Positions 38,073-48,364 of a stretch of DNA of 64,000 nucleotides are shown in pieces; the stretch's first letter is position 1, and the number at the start of each line of letters is the position of its first letter. The notes beneath the pieces were generated by a model. The model was not told where the DNA came from and did not search any database. It was given only the letters and a program-made list of their open reading frames with translations. The stretch covers positions 170,964-234,963 of the forward strand of contig NZ_JACSDI010000004.1 of assembly GCF_022410515.1 (NCBI RefSeq), read 5' to 3'. The stretch comes from Shewanella cutis. GTDB lineage: Bacteria > Pseudomonadota > Gammaproteobacteria > Enterobacterales > Shewanellaceae. A program made the position numbers and the translations under genes.

Positions 38073-41000
38073 TTAAGGTTTTGTGCATTGGCTAGGTGAG
38101 CCAGTGCCTTTCCACAGTGTGCTGCTATCGCTAAGTGAAAGAGGAATAAAGGTTAGGCCCTGGCTCATGTTGGCGGGTGGTAAATCGGTTTCGAGTTCAT
38201 ACATGCCCATTGGCACAGAACCGAGAGTGGCGTTTGCCGTGACTTGCGCTACTGCAAGGCTGGAATAACGCAGCCCCAGCATGTCGAAATGGCTGCGCCA
38301 ATCTTTACCTGTGAGTTTACTCAAGGAAACCAACATAAAGTCATTGCCCGGAATATCTCTGACGTTTTTACCACCGTAAACGCTGTGGCCATCGAAGGGG
38401 AACAAGTCAAAACCGAGTTTACTGCGGTTTGCCTCCCAATCGCTGGCGTTATTAGCGTATTTACCGAAAATACGGCTGTGCTGATACAGCAAGGTGAAAA
38501 GATTAAAACCATTAGCTAAGGTGGTGCCGTCACTCAAGGTCATGCCATGGGCCTTAAGTGCCATTTGTATATAAAACCCCATGCGATAGCCATTATGTAC
38601 CGCATAATCATTACTTGCCCAAGGCGCGGTATATCGGTCTTCGCCTACATCTAGCACTTTACAGTTGGCACCAAAGACCACGCGTTTGCCACTGGTATCC
38701 GTCGTGCCTGCAGCATCGGACATAAACACATAGAAGAGATCTTTGTGATTCATATGGCCATCATTGATGGTGTTGGTATTACCATCACGCAGATAGTGAG
38801 TTTTCCATTTCACCACATAGGGGAAGATATTGTTGGAGTTTTCCCCTGCGCGGCTGCCATAGCCAGTCCAGTTGTCACGATTGGCTGCGGTGGCATATTG
38901 CACATTGAGGCGATTGGTTTGCAGATTATGCCCTAGCTCGTGGTTATCTCCCCAACCCGTGGGTGAAATATTCCAAGCGGCATCCCAAGGGTTACCGCTA
39001 CAACCGGAGCCGCAGTGGGCATTTTGGTCATAGTTAGCATGTTGGATAATCGTGCGCGTGTGCAGACTGGCATCGGTGCAATCTTGCCCAAACAGTGCCT
39101 GGCAGTTTGAGAGTACATCGGTGGGTAACGACTCAGTTAAGCTCTTACCTTGGATCTTAAGTCCCGCTAAGGTGTAAACACTGTTGATATGGTCATCGAC
39201 AATACTGTTAAGCAGCGCATTCACATCGGGTACATTACCGCCAATGGCATTCATAAAACGGTCGCGGCGTAAATGCTGCTCAGCGCCATCGGTGCGCAGA
39301 TCTACATGGGGTAGCTCGGTGTTTTGAATGTTGTCATTGAAGGCGGTGATTTCAGCAGGATTGGAGAAATCCATAATACTTGGGTGCTTAGCCACATTCT
39401 GTGCATTGATATCGACACTGAGAGCGCCTTGACCGCCGCTGATATAAAGGTAAATTGGGCCACCATAGGGTGTTGAAAACTCAATGCTTTGTCCTTTAGC
39501 GAGTTTAATGCGTTGTTGTGCTAACTCAAGCGGCGCGCGATATATCTTTTGCTCAAAGGCGCGGTTGGTATTACGTCTATGATAATTGAGTTTAACTTCC
39601 ACATTGGCATTGGTGTTATCCAAACGACTGAATTTGATGGTTTGCCCTGGTAAGGCGTACCAGCCGGTTGTTGTCCATTGGCCTGAGTAAGGCACTGTGA
39701 TGGTTTTGCGCTCTGATACTGTGGCCGGATAAGCGTAGTGAGCATTGGTGCCTTTGCTGAGTTTTGTCTTGTCGATGACATATTCCCCTAAATCCGCTTG
39801 GGCAAGGTTACGCGTGCGGGCGTAGCTCACAGTCCAATCGGCAAACAAGGCCTGCTGCCATTGAGTGAACTCGCTGTAGGCGATGGGATAGTCAATTTCG
39901 CTACGGTATTTATCGGCGAGTAGTAAACCGGCTTTCATCAATGGGAAGTTAGTGCGACTAAACACATCAATGCCATTGCTATCTAAGGTTTCAGCGCTGC
40001 TGCGGTACCAGTCGGCACCCGCTTTAAAGGCCTCAACAAAGGCGCTGCTATTACAGCTCAAATAATTGCCGCCGCAGTCATTTAATACCTGCGTATCGAA
40101 GCGTTGTTCCCGCAAGTTAACAAGTAGTTTTTCGACATCTGTCAGTGCTTTATCTTCCGTCAGAATAGTGCTCACACTCAGATTATCTGCATTGAGTTTG
40201 GACCAATAGTTACCTGCGGTGGAGAGCCCCATTTCAAGGTAAAGGGGTGAGAGCATTGGGCTTTGATTACGCCAGTAGTTTGAGACTAGCAGCGGAATTC
40301 CTGCGGCCTTGGCTTTAGCAATTGCAGCTTGAATGCCTGCGTAACCTAGGTTGTCGCGGTCAATATCACTGATAACAATTAAATCTGGCTTTTGGTTATC
40401 AATGCAGCTGGCGAGGGCGCTGTAATCACAGCTATTGGCGGCATTGATACTGTGAGTATCTGGGTAGTACTTGCTTAGCCAAGTGCGGATCCCTTCGTTA
40501 TGGGGGAAATACCAACTGTCGGCGCGACTCGGCATTTGTGCCGTGACTATGCTGAGGCCATCCTGTTGATCGCCACCTTTAGTCAGCCATGAGATGAGGT
40601 TTTTCAGCAGCACATCTGTCTGCGCAGAAGTGTTGACGCTAAACAAGTTGCCACCCATGGCGGCATAACGTTGTCCTTGCTGTTCACCCGCCATCACTAG
40701 GCCGCGCACGGCGCTGGCGCCACTGCCATCCACATTTGATGGCAGTAGGGTAAATGTGTTTTCCGGCATAAAGCTCGAAAAGGTAATGGAGTCGTGAGTC
40801 GGATGCCAGCTAATGCTGCTACCTACACCTTGATAGAGCTGGGTGATTTGCGCTTTACGTACCGCATCAATGCTTGCCAGTTTAGCGGTACTGAAGTCAA
40901 TAAGCTCATTGGCGCTGGCAAGGCTATGATCTTGATGCCGAATGGCATTTTCTGCATTGCTGATAAAGGCTGGGGTAATAGCGCAATCTGCCGTCATTGC

Positions 41001-41291
41001 AGCTGTGGTGTAAGTTAACTCGGTTAATGAGCCGCCACAGCCGCTAATATTATCCAGTACAAAGCCCGCGTCCGCTTGAACACTAAAGCTGGCGCTTTTG
41101 CCCGAATCGACTTTTTGGCTTGCGGGAGTGAGTTTGCCACCCGCTACCTGACTGACACTGGCAGTATATTGGGTCACTGTCGGAGGCGGAACCGGTGGTG
41201 TGGGGGGGGTTGTGGTGCCCGTATCCTCAGATCCGCCCCCACACCCGCCAATGAGTAAGGCGATGGCGGCAGATATCAGTCTAATCTCCAT
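38073..41291 (-). CDS. ImpA-like secreted metalloprotease lipoprotein (M60/mucinase group)
   Basis: The 1072-residue precursor has a short signal with a lipobox (LIGGC, Cys near 17), a Thr/Pro-rich linker (TTTPPTPPVPPP), a beta-repeat domain (about 40-115), a large N-terminal domain, then the zinc motif NHELGHNLQT near residue 783. The HExGH form and surrounding text (ISPTGWGDNHELGHN) recall Pseudomonas ImpA and M60-like enhancin/mucinase proteases, which cut glycoproteins. Start ATG at 41291 follows AAGGA. It is likely surface anchored; host or environmental glycoprotein cleavage is inferred. Confidence 0.85.
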   Translation of the reverse strand: MEIRLISAAIALLIGGCGGGSEDTGTTTPPTPPVPPPTVTQYTASVSQVAGGKLTPASQKVDSGKSASFSVQADAGFVLDNISGCGGSLTELTYTTAAMTADCAITPAFISNAENAIRHQDHSLASANELIDFSTAKLASIDAVRKAQITQLYQGVGSSISWHPTHDSITFSSFMPENTFTLLPSNVDGSGASAVRGLVMAGEQQGQRYAAMGGNLFSVNTSAQTDVLLKNLISWLTKGGDQQDGLSIVTAQMPSRADSWYFPHNEGIRTWLSKYYPDTHSINAANSCDYSALASCIDNQKPDLIVISDIDRDNLGYAGIQAAIAKAKAAGIPLLVSNYWRNQSPMLSPLYLEMGLSTAGNYWSKLNADNLSVSTILTEDKALTDVEKLLVNLREQRFDTQVLNDCGGNYLSCNSSAFVEAFKAGADWYRSSAETLDSNGIDVFSRTNFPLMKAGLLLADKYRSEIDYPIAYSEFTQWQQALFADWTVSYARTRNLAQADLGEYVIDKTKLSKGTNAHYAYPATVSERKTITVPYSGQWTTTGWYALPGQTIKFSRLDNTNANVEVKLNYHRRNTNRAFEQKIYRAPLELAQQRIKLAKGQSIEFSTPYGGPIYLYISGGQGALSVDINAQNVAKHPSIMDFSNPAEITAFNDNIQNTELPHVDLRTDGAEQHLRRDRFMNAIGGNVPDVNALLNSIVDDHINSVYTLAGLKIQGKSLTESLPTDVLSNCQALFGQDCTDASLHTRTIIQHANYDQNAHCGSGCSGNPWDAAWNISPTGWGDNHELGHNLQTNRLNVQYATAANRDNWTGYGSRAGENSNNIFPYVVKWKTHYLRDGNTNTINDGHMNHKDLFYVFMSDAAGTTDTSGKRVVFGANCKVLDVGEDRYTAPWASNDYAVHNGYRMGFYIQMALKAHGMTLSDGTTLANGFNLFTLLYQHSRIFGKYANNASDWEANRSKLGFDLFPFDGHSVYGGKNVRDIPGNDFMLVSLSKLTGKDWRSHFDMLGLRYSSLAVAQVTANATLGSVPMGMYELETDLPPANMSQGLTFIPLSLSDSSTLWKGTGSPSQCTKP

Positions 41292-41393
41292 AGGGAGTCC
41301 TTAATCTTTTAGGTAATTAACATTTATGCAGCATTGTATAGGAATAATCGTGACCAAAGTAGGGGTTTATGGGTAAAAACATATATAAATCAT

Positions 41394-41427
41394 TGCCTTA
41401 ATTTTGACTATCGTCAAAATTAAGGCA
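41394..41427. repeat. 15-bp perfect inverted repeat upstream of the purD terminator
   Basis: TGCCTTAATTTTGAC (41394-41408) and its exact complement (41413-41427) are separated by TATC. It lies between the protease start and the purD end, just beside the purD terminator. It is AT-rich without a T tail beyond the stem, so it is more likely an operator or a mobile remnant than a terminator. Confidence 0.65.
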
Positions 41428-41430
41428 TAA

Positions 41431-41455
41431 AAAAACCGGCTAAAGCCGGTTTTTT
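41431..41455. terminator. Terminator after purD
   Basis: AAAAACCGGC and GCCGGTTTTT form a 10-bp stem around TAAA, with A and T tracts on both sides, so it can work on either strand. purD ends just to the right. Confidence 0.92.
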
Positions 41456-41468
41456 AGCAGGATTAAAC

Positions 41469-42767
41469 TTAGTCCTGTTGTTCACGGGCGATGGCGCGAT
41501 AGCCAATATCGGTACGGAAGTACACATCATCCCAGTGGATTTCATCAACCAGTTGATACGCGGCTTTTTGTGCTGCGGTGACTGTGTTACCTAATGCTGT
41601 GGCGCATAACACACGGCCGCCATTGGTGACCACATGGCCGTTTTTCATCTCAGTACCGGCGTGGAAGACCTTGGCATCGTTATTACCTAGGCTAAGGCCA
41701 TCAATCACATCGCCTTTGCGATACTCATCTGGGTAACCGCCTGCGGCCAACACTACGCCAACTGCGGCGCGCTCGTCGTACTCGGCAGTGACTTTATCCA
41801 GCTCGCCACGGGTCGCGGCTAAACACAGCTCAACCAGATCAGACTTGAGGCGCATCATAATTGGTTGGGTTTCTGGGTCGCCAAAGCGGCAGTTGTATTC
41901 CAGTACTTTGGCGCTGCCGTCTGGTGCGATCATCAGGCCTGCATACAGGAAGCCAGTGTACACATTGCCTTCGGCCGCCATGCCATCCACTGTTGGGCGA
42001 ATAACATTGGCAATCGTCCAATCGTGTACGCTTTGGGTGACCACGGGCGCAGGTGAGTAAGCGCCCATGCCGCCAGTGTTTGGACCGTGATCGGCATTAT
42101 CGCGGGCTTTATGGTCTTGGCTGGTGGCCATGGCGAGGATATTCTTGCCATCGACCATCACGATAAAGCTGGCTTCTTCGCCTTTTAAGAACTCTTCGAT
42201 CACCACGCGAGAGCCCGCATCACCAAACTTATTACCGGCGAGCATATCATCAATCGCCGCGTCCGCTTCGGCTTGATCTTGGGCAATGATCACGCCTTTG
42301 CCCGCCGCTAAACCGTCGGCTTTGATAACGACTGGGTAACCCGTCTTGCCCGTCAGCTCACGCACGAATGTTTTAGCGTCTTGGATTTCGGTACAGTTTT
42401 TATAACCTGCGGTTGGGATATTGTGGCGCGCTAAGAAGTCCTTAGTGAACGCCTTAGATCCTTCTAACTGAGCTGCCGCCTTGGTTGGGCCAAAAATCGG
42501 TAAACCCGCAGCGTTAAAGGCATCAACCACACCTAATACCAGCGGCGCTTCAGGGCCGACGATGGTGAGTTCGATTTGATTAGTTTTTGCAAAATCGAGC
42601 AGCGCAGGAATATCCGTCGCGCTGATGGCGACGTTTTCGATGTTGGGTTCAAGGGCTGTGCCCGCGTTACCCGGTGCAACATAGACTGTGTCTACCTGAG
42701 CCGATTGTGCCGCTTTCCAAGCTAGGGCATGTTCGCGGCCGCCGCCACCAATAACTAATACTTTCAT
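41469..42767 (-). CDS. purD: Phosphoribosylamine-glycine ligase
   Basis: PurD joins glycine to phosphoribosylamine in the second step of purine synthesis. The 432-residue ATP-grasp enzyme begins MKVLVIGGGGREHALAWK and has GPEAPLVLGVVD, the ATP-grasp loop KADGLAAGKGV, and CRFGDPETQ with metal ligands. It lies 105 bp downstream of purH on the minus strand, as in E. coli purHD. Confidence 0.96.
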   Translation of the reverse strand: MKVLVIGGGGREHALAWKAAQSAQVDTVYVAPGNAGTALEPNIENVAISATDIPALLDFAKTNQIELTIVGPEAPLVLGVVDAFNAAGLPIFGPTKAAAQLEGSKAFTKDFLARHNIPTAGYKNCTEIQDAKTFVRELTGKTGYPVVIKADGLAAGKGVIIAQDQAEADAAIDDMLAGNKFGDAGSRVVIEEFLKGEEASFIVMVDGKNILAMATSQDHKARDNADHGPNTGGMGAYSPAPVVTQSVHDWTIANVIRPTVDGMAAEGNVYTGFLYAGLMIAPDGSAKVLEYNCRFGDPETQPIMMRLKSDLVELCLAATRGELDKVTAEYDERAAVGVVLAAGGYPDEYRKGDVIDGLSLGNNDAKVFHAGTEMKNGHVVTNGGRVLCATALGNTVTAAQKAAYQLVDEIHWDDVYFRTDIGYRAIAREQQD

Positions 42768-42838
42768 GTTAAGTCATCCCTTTGAGTTTTAAATTCTTGT
42801 GGTTAGATTCTTATGTTCACTGAGTGCGATAAACGAAA

Positions 42839-42863
42839 CAGCCAGCACTTGGCGTGCTGGCTG
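42839..42863 (-). terminator. Hairpin between purH and purD
   Basis: CAGCCAGCAC and GTGCTGGCTG form a perfect 10-bp stem with a 5-nt loop, 10 bp after the purH stop. On the minus strand it is followed by TTTCGTTT, a weak T tract, so read-through to purD is likely. Confidence 0.7.
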
Positions 42864-42872
42864 TAGGAGGCA

Positions 42873-44486
<1,614 letters not shown>

Positions 44487-44527
44487 TTGGGTACAGGGTC
44501 CAGTTATTTTAGTTTCAAGGATCTTTC

Positions 44528-44562
44528 GGAAAACAGAACAACTTCAATCGGTTCTGCTTTCC
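44528..44562 (-). promoter_or_regulatory. Structured 5' leader hairpin upstream of purH
   Basis: GGAAAACAGAAC (44528-44539) pairs with GTTCTGCTTTCC (44551-44562) over 12 positions with one G-T wobble and an 11-nt loop. It starts about 42 bp upstream of the purH ATG and would lie in the purH mRNA leader. There is no T tail, so termination is unlikely; translation control or mRNA stability is possible. Confidence 0.5.
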
Positions 44563-44724
44563 AAAAGCCCCTTGGTCCTACTTATATTTTTTGTCCCAGC
44601 GTCAGGCGCGCGTATTCTACCGTAAAACGGGATTTACGGGTGTTTTTTCTGCGCGATTTCACAATATTGATATCAGAACAAAGTGCAATGGTTTTTGAGT
44701 GCGGTATAAAGTTAAAAATAGCCC

Positions 44725-44756
44725 TTGACCTTGGAGTAGGCTCCAAGGTTTATACT
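44725..44756 (+). promoter_or_regulatory. MerR-type promoter and operator of zntR
   Basis: TTGACC (44725-44730) and TATACT (44751-44756) are separated by 20 bp, the overlong spacer typical of MerR-family promoters. The spacer carries the perfect dyad CCTTGGAG-TAGG-CTCCAAGG (44729-44748). The adjacent MerR-family protein is expected to bind it and activate on metal binding. Confidence 0.93.
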
Positions 44757-44821
44757 CGCTCTATCATATTGGTTGTCAGTGTTGCTTGAGATGATGCGAG
44801 TAAAACTGCAAAGGATTAACT

Positions 44822-45313
44822 ATGTACCGAATTGGTGAGTTAGCCGATTTATGTGAGGTTAAGGCCGATACCCTCAGATTTTATGAGAAACACGGCCTGC
44901 TTGCGCCTTCGAGCCGTACCGACTCTGGCTATCGGGTCTATACCGATGCCGATGCGGCGAGGTTGCGTTTTATTCTGCGGGCGAAGGCCGTGGGTTTTAC
45001 CTTGAGTGAAATCAGTGAGTTGTTATCTATCGACCTCGACAAATCCAATTGGGCCTGTGCCGATGTCAAGGGCATGGTTGACCTCAAGTTGGCGCAGGTG
45101 CAGGCGAAGATTGCCGAGTTACTGCATTTTCAAACCAGTTTGCAGAGTTTATCGGATGCTTGCTGTGGCGGGCCGCGTAGCGCCGAACATTGCTCGATTT
45201 TAGAAGCGCTGGAGTCGAGTACCGAGCGAGTTCGGTTTGAGCATGACCATGGGCAAGGCTCCCATTCAGAGCATGTACATATTGCTGCAACAGCAGATAA
45301 ATCAGGGGATTAA
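44822..45313 (+). CDS. zntR: MerR-family zinc-responsive regulator ZntR
   Basis: ZntR activates metal efflux genes when zinc binds. The 163-residue protein has the MerR winged helix (MYRIGELADLCEVKADTLRFYEKHGLL) and the metal loop with Cys79, Cys114, Cys115 and Cys124, all at the E. coli ZntR positions. The His119 of E. coli is arginine here and a histidine sits at 123, so coordination may differ. The C-terminal tail is histidine-rich (HDHGQGSHSEHVH). Its TAA stop overlaps the exporter ATG by one base, indicating one operon. Confidence 0.88.
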   Translation: MYRIGELADLCEVKADTLRFYEKHGLLAPSSRTDSGYRVYTDADAARLRFILRAKAVGFTLSEISELLSIDLDKSNWACADVKGMVDLKLAQVQAKIAELLHFQTSLQSLSDACCGGPRSAEHCSILEALESSTERVRFEHDHGQGSHSEHVHIAATADKSGD

Positions 45314-46797
45314 TGATGTTACTGAACAATTTTATCGATCTATTTTTAGATTCCGCCCCTTGGCTGTTGCTTGGGTTGGTTTTAGCAGGATTGCTGAAGG
45401 TATTTGTGCCCATGGCATGGATGCAAAAACAGCTAGGCGGACATGGGTTTAAAACTGTGGTCAAGGCGGCATTATTAGGCGCACCTTTACCGCTGTGCTC
45501 TTGCGGGGTAATCCCCGCTGCCGTGGGGCTGCGCCGCTCTGGTGCATCGAAAGCGGCAACCACTTCCTTTTTAGTCTCCACCCCCGAAACAGGGGTCGAT
45601 TCCGTAACGGTTTCCTATGTCTTGCTCGGCCCTTTTATGGCAATAGTGCGGCCAATTGCGGCGATCACCAGTGCTATTGTTGCGGGCTTATTGGTTGGCC
45701 GTGATGATGACGATGGCAAACCTGCGGCTAAGGCCGAGGCCCAGTTAGACAAGGCTCAGTCAGACAAACCATTAGCTAGCAGTACTCCTGTTGCTTCATG
45801 CTGCGCTTCTAAATCTTCGGCGCAACCTGCGATGATAAAAGCCGAAGCGGTGCAAAGCTGCTGCTCATCGACCAAGGTGCCTGCAATCACGCCTGTCAAA
45901 TCTTCCTGCTGCGGCAGTGATAACGCGAAAGTGCCATCAACCGAGCCGAAAATCAAAATGACGCCGATGGCTACACCGAGCTTAATGGCGGCTTCCTCCA
46001 GTGTGATGGCTGGTCAAACGTTTGGGGCTGTGGCAAAGGTGAGTCCTGTTAAGAGTGAAAGCGCGGGTTCATGTTGTGGCATGCAAACGGCTGAGCCTGA
46101 AAAATTGGTGGTAGTGAAAAAAGGCGCCTGCTGCAGCACAAGCTCGCAGGTTGCTGACAAGCCTCAAGGTGAAAGCTGCTGCGCCTCTACGCAAGATATG
46201 GCGACGGAGCTTAAGTCTGAGTCTGTGATTGCGCGGGTAGGGATTGGCCTTAAATATGCCGCAACAGATCTAGTGCGTGATACTACGTTATGGTTGCTGG
46301 TGGGGTTATTCTTTGCGGCGTTAGTGCAGACTTATGTACCTACTGACTTTTTAGCTAAGTGGGGCGATGGATTGCTAGCGATGCTGGTGATGGTACTGGT
46401 ATCAGTGCCTATGTACATTTGCGCCACGGCTTCGACACCGATTGCGGCGGGCTTGTTACTCGCTGGCGTGTCACCCGGTGCTGTATTGGTGTTTATGTTA
46501 GCGGGTCCTGCGACCAATATCGCCACCTTAGGCGTAGTGACCAAGGAGCTGGGTAAGCGTGCGCTCTACGGTTATCTTGGCGGTGTATTAGGGGTTGCCT
46601 TAGTTGCTGGCGCGTTGGTGAATTATTTGGTTGCTACCTTTGGTTTTAAAGTAATGCCGCTGATCGGTGAACAGCATCAAATGTTACCTGAGTGGCTAGT
46701 CGCCACCTCTGGTATCGTACTGGCGTTGTTGATGGCGAAAGTGGTGTTTGAGAAGATCCCAAGAAGCTGGTTACGCCGCAGCGATTGCTGTTCTTAA
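45313..46797 (+). CDS. SO_0444-type Cu/Zn efflux permease with Cys-Cys-rich linker
   Basis: The 494-residue permease resembles the DUF318/ArsP-type family and is co-encoded with ZntR, which implies metal export. An N-terminal helix bundle (residues about 1-130, with conserved PLCSCGVIP) and a C-terminal bundle (about 325-480) are joined by a cytosolic or periplasmic linker. The linker holds six CC pairs (SCCASK, SCCSST, SCCGSD, SCCGMQ, ACCSTS, SCCAST) and a seventh ends the protein (SDCCS). These are probably metal-binding. Translationally coupled to zntR. Confidence 0.88.
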   Translation: MMLLNNFIDLFLDSAPWLLLGLVLAGLLKVFVPMAWMQKQLGGHGFKTVVKAALLGAPLPLCSCGVIPAAVGLRRSGASKAATTSFLVSTPETGVDSVTVSYVLLGPFMAIVRPIAAITSAIVAGLLVGRDDDDGKPAAKAEAQLDKAQSDKPLASSTPVASCCASKSSAQPAMIKAEAVQSCCSSTKVPAITPVKSSCCGSDNAKVPSTEPKIKMTPMATPSLMAASSSVMAGQTFGAVAKVSPVKSESAGSCCGMQTAEPEKLVVVKKGACCSTSSQVADKPQGESCCASTQDMATELKSESVIARVGIGLKYAATDLVRDTTLWLLVGLFFAALVQTYVPTDFLAKWGDGLLAMLVMVLVSVPMYICATASTPIAAGLLLAGVSPGAVLVFMLAGPATNIATLGVVTKELGKRALYGYLGGVLGVALVAGALVNYLVATFGFKVMPLIGEQHQMLPEWLVATSGIVLALLMAKVVFEKIPRSWLRRSDCCS

Positions 46798-46828
46798 TCT
46801 ATCTCACCCTAGGTCATCGAATAACGAA

Positions 46829-46860
46829 AAATCCCAGTGTTAGGGTTAACACTGGGATTT
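46829..46860. terminator. Bidirectional terminator between the permease and prohibitin-like genes
   Basis: AAATCCCAGTGTTA and its exact complement form a 14-bp stem around GGGT, with A tract before and T run after. It serves convergent genes. Confidence 0.92.
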
Positions 46861-46884
46861 TTTATTGTCGGGTTAAACCTAAGG

Positions 46885-47772
46885 TTAGTTGCCTTTTTTC
46901 GCATCGATAAAGGGCAGTGTGCCGGTTGGTAAGACGGTAGTTGGCAGTTTTCCATCCCACTTCTCGGCCTTGGTGAGTTCGACAAGGTTTTGATTTTGTG
47001 CCAGTGCCTCGGCGCGGCTCTTAATGGCCGAGGCTTCAGCATCCCCTTTGATACGGATACTTTCGGCTTCGGCTTTCGCGCGAGCCAGTTGCGAATCGGC
47101 TTCCGCCTGAGCTTGGGTCACGGCGATTTGGGCACTGACTCTTTCTTTCTCAAGGTTTTGCAGTTGGGTTTGTACTTCAACTTCGGCGCGCATTCTGTCT
47201 TCGACGGACTTCTCATAGGCGTTAGAGAAGTCGATGTTTTCAATTTGTACAGAGGTGATCTCGATGGGCCCTTTCACCGATTGGGTGATGGCATTGGTCA
47301 CATCGATACCAAATTTAACCCGCTCCTGCACCACCGAAATTGCAGTGTATTTACCAAAAATGTTCTCGACTTGCGTTGGCACTTGGCGGTCAAGCAAGCG
47401 AGCCACCATGGCATCGATACTCTTAAAGTTGGCATAGACTTCTTCGACACGATCCGGCGGTACGTTAAAAGTTACCGAGGCATTGAGTGTCGCAGGTTGC
47501 TGATCGCGGCTATAGGCTTGTAATGAGCTGTAGCTGGTGGTGTGGGTTTGGGTTGAGATTTTGACGACTGTATCAAACAGCGGCATTTTAAAACCTAACC
47601 CTGGCTCGGCGGTGCCAATGATTTTACCGTTTCGCAGAATAACCCCGCGCTCACCTTGGTCAACCGTGTACCAACTGCCAAAGAGTGAGATGAATAGGAT
47701 GAGTAAAATCACTAAAGGAATGATTTTAGACAGGCCAAAGGAACTTGGCAGGTTGAGTTCATTTTTTATCAT
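46885..47772 (-). CDS. Prohibitin/SPFH-family membrane protein
   Basis: The 295-residue protein has one N-terminal membrane span (residues about 16-34) and a band-7/SPFH domain (YTVDQGERGVILRNGKIIGTAEPGLGFKMPL). A long charged coiled-coil follows (QLQNLEKERVSAQIAVTQAQAEADSQ and similar). This is the prohibitin arrangement, forming membrane-associated assemblies that affect proteases and membrane domains in other bacteria. Its role here is unknown. No partner NfeD-type gene is adjacent. Confidence 0.88.
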   Translation of the reverse strand: MIKNELNLPSSFGLSKIIPLVILLILFISLFGSWYTVDQGERGVILRNGKIIGTAEPGLGFKMPLFDTVVKISTQTHTTSYSSLQAYSRDQQPATLNASVTFNVPPDRVEEVYANFKSIDAMVARLLDRQVPTQVENIFGKYTAISVVQERVKFGIDVTNAITQSVKGPIEITSVQIENIDFSNAYEKSVEDRMRAEVEVQTQLQNLEKERVSAQIAVTQAQAEADSQLARAKAEAESIRIKGDAEASAIKSRAEALAQNQNLVELTKAEKWDGKLPTTVLPTGTLPFIDAKKGN

Positions 47773-47963
47773 TTAGCTTCCTTTGCTAGGGTCGTCGAGA
47801 TGGGTTTGGAGTGGGCGCGGATCGTGTTGATGACTATTTATATCGAGACGAAACGGTTGCTGCAAAATGTATCTTAATGGTTGACAACAGGCAACAACTA
47901 GGTGTCTGGGTTGTAGCGCTGTGACTGAACTACCATAACCTATGCTTACAGTGTAAATCTTAT

Positions 47964-47978
47964 TGCGAATTATTCTCA
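47964..47978. promoter_or_regulatory. Candidate Fur box
   Basis: TGCGAAT-T-ATTCTCA is a 7-1-7 palindrome with a single mismatched pair, agreeing with the Fur consensus TGATAAT-N-ATTATCA at 11 of 14 positions. It lies in the 335-bp gap between the divergent prohibitin-like gene and the PepSY membrane operon, a gene set often controlled by iron. Confidence 0.5.
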
Positions 47979-48106
47979 CCAATACTAGAGTCCTGAAATT
48001 CAAATTCTTCCATAGCTTTCATGCGCTTATATTTTTACAGGATGTACAGCAAGCATAGGCAAATGGACTCGAGTGCTAACGCTTTGTGGTGAGAGGATAA
48101 ACTCCT

Positions 48107-48361
48107 GTGTTGCAACTTATATTTCTGTTAGCGACGCTGTTGGCCTGTTTGTTATTTTATGTGACCAACAAGCAGCAAAAACTGTTTGCAAGTTCCCTTC
48201 CTCAGCGGCCTTGGCGTTTACTCGCCTATGGTTTTGCCTTTGCCAGCTTAATCGGTTGGCTCAGTCTATTTACCCTTAGCGCCGCGATTTTTATTTGGTT
48301 AGCCCTGTTGATGTTATTGACGGGGTTAGTGCCTTTTCTCTCGCTTATCGGGCGGAAATAA
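48107..48361 (+). CDS. Small membrane protein (DUF3325-like) of the PepSY operon
   Basis: This 84-residue protein has about three hydrophobic segments (IFLLATLLACLLFYV, LLAYGFAFASLIGWLSLF, AIFIWLALLMLLTGLVPFLSL) and the LP-QRPWRLLAYG pattern seen in DUF3325 proteins, which accompany PepSY transporters of siderophore loci. The GTG start at 48107 has AGAGGA 9 nt upstream; TTG at 48110 is an alternative. The next gene follows 3 bp after its stop. Confidence 0.65.
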   Translation: MLQLIFLLATLLACLLFYVTNKQQKLFASSLPQRPWRLLAYGFAFASLIGWLSLFTLSAAIFIWLALLMLLTGLVPFLSLIGRK

Positions 48362-48364
48362 CTC

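Noticed and set aside
44620..44650. CCGTAAA/TTTACGG hairpin with T run on the plus strand between purH and zntR
   Set aside because: It looks like a terminator but no plus-strand gene or promoter lies upstream, and the stem is only 7 bp. It may be part of the purH promoter region.
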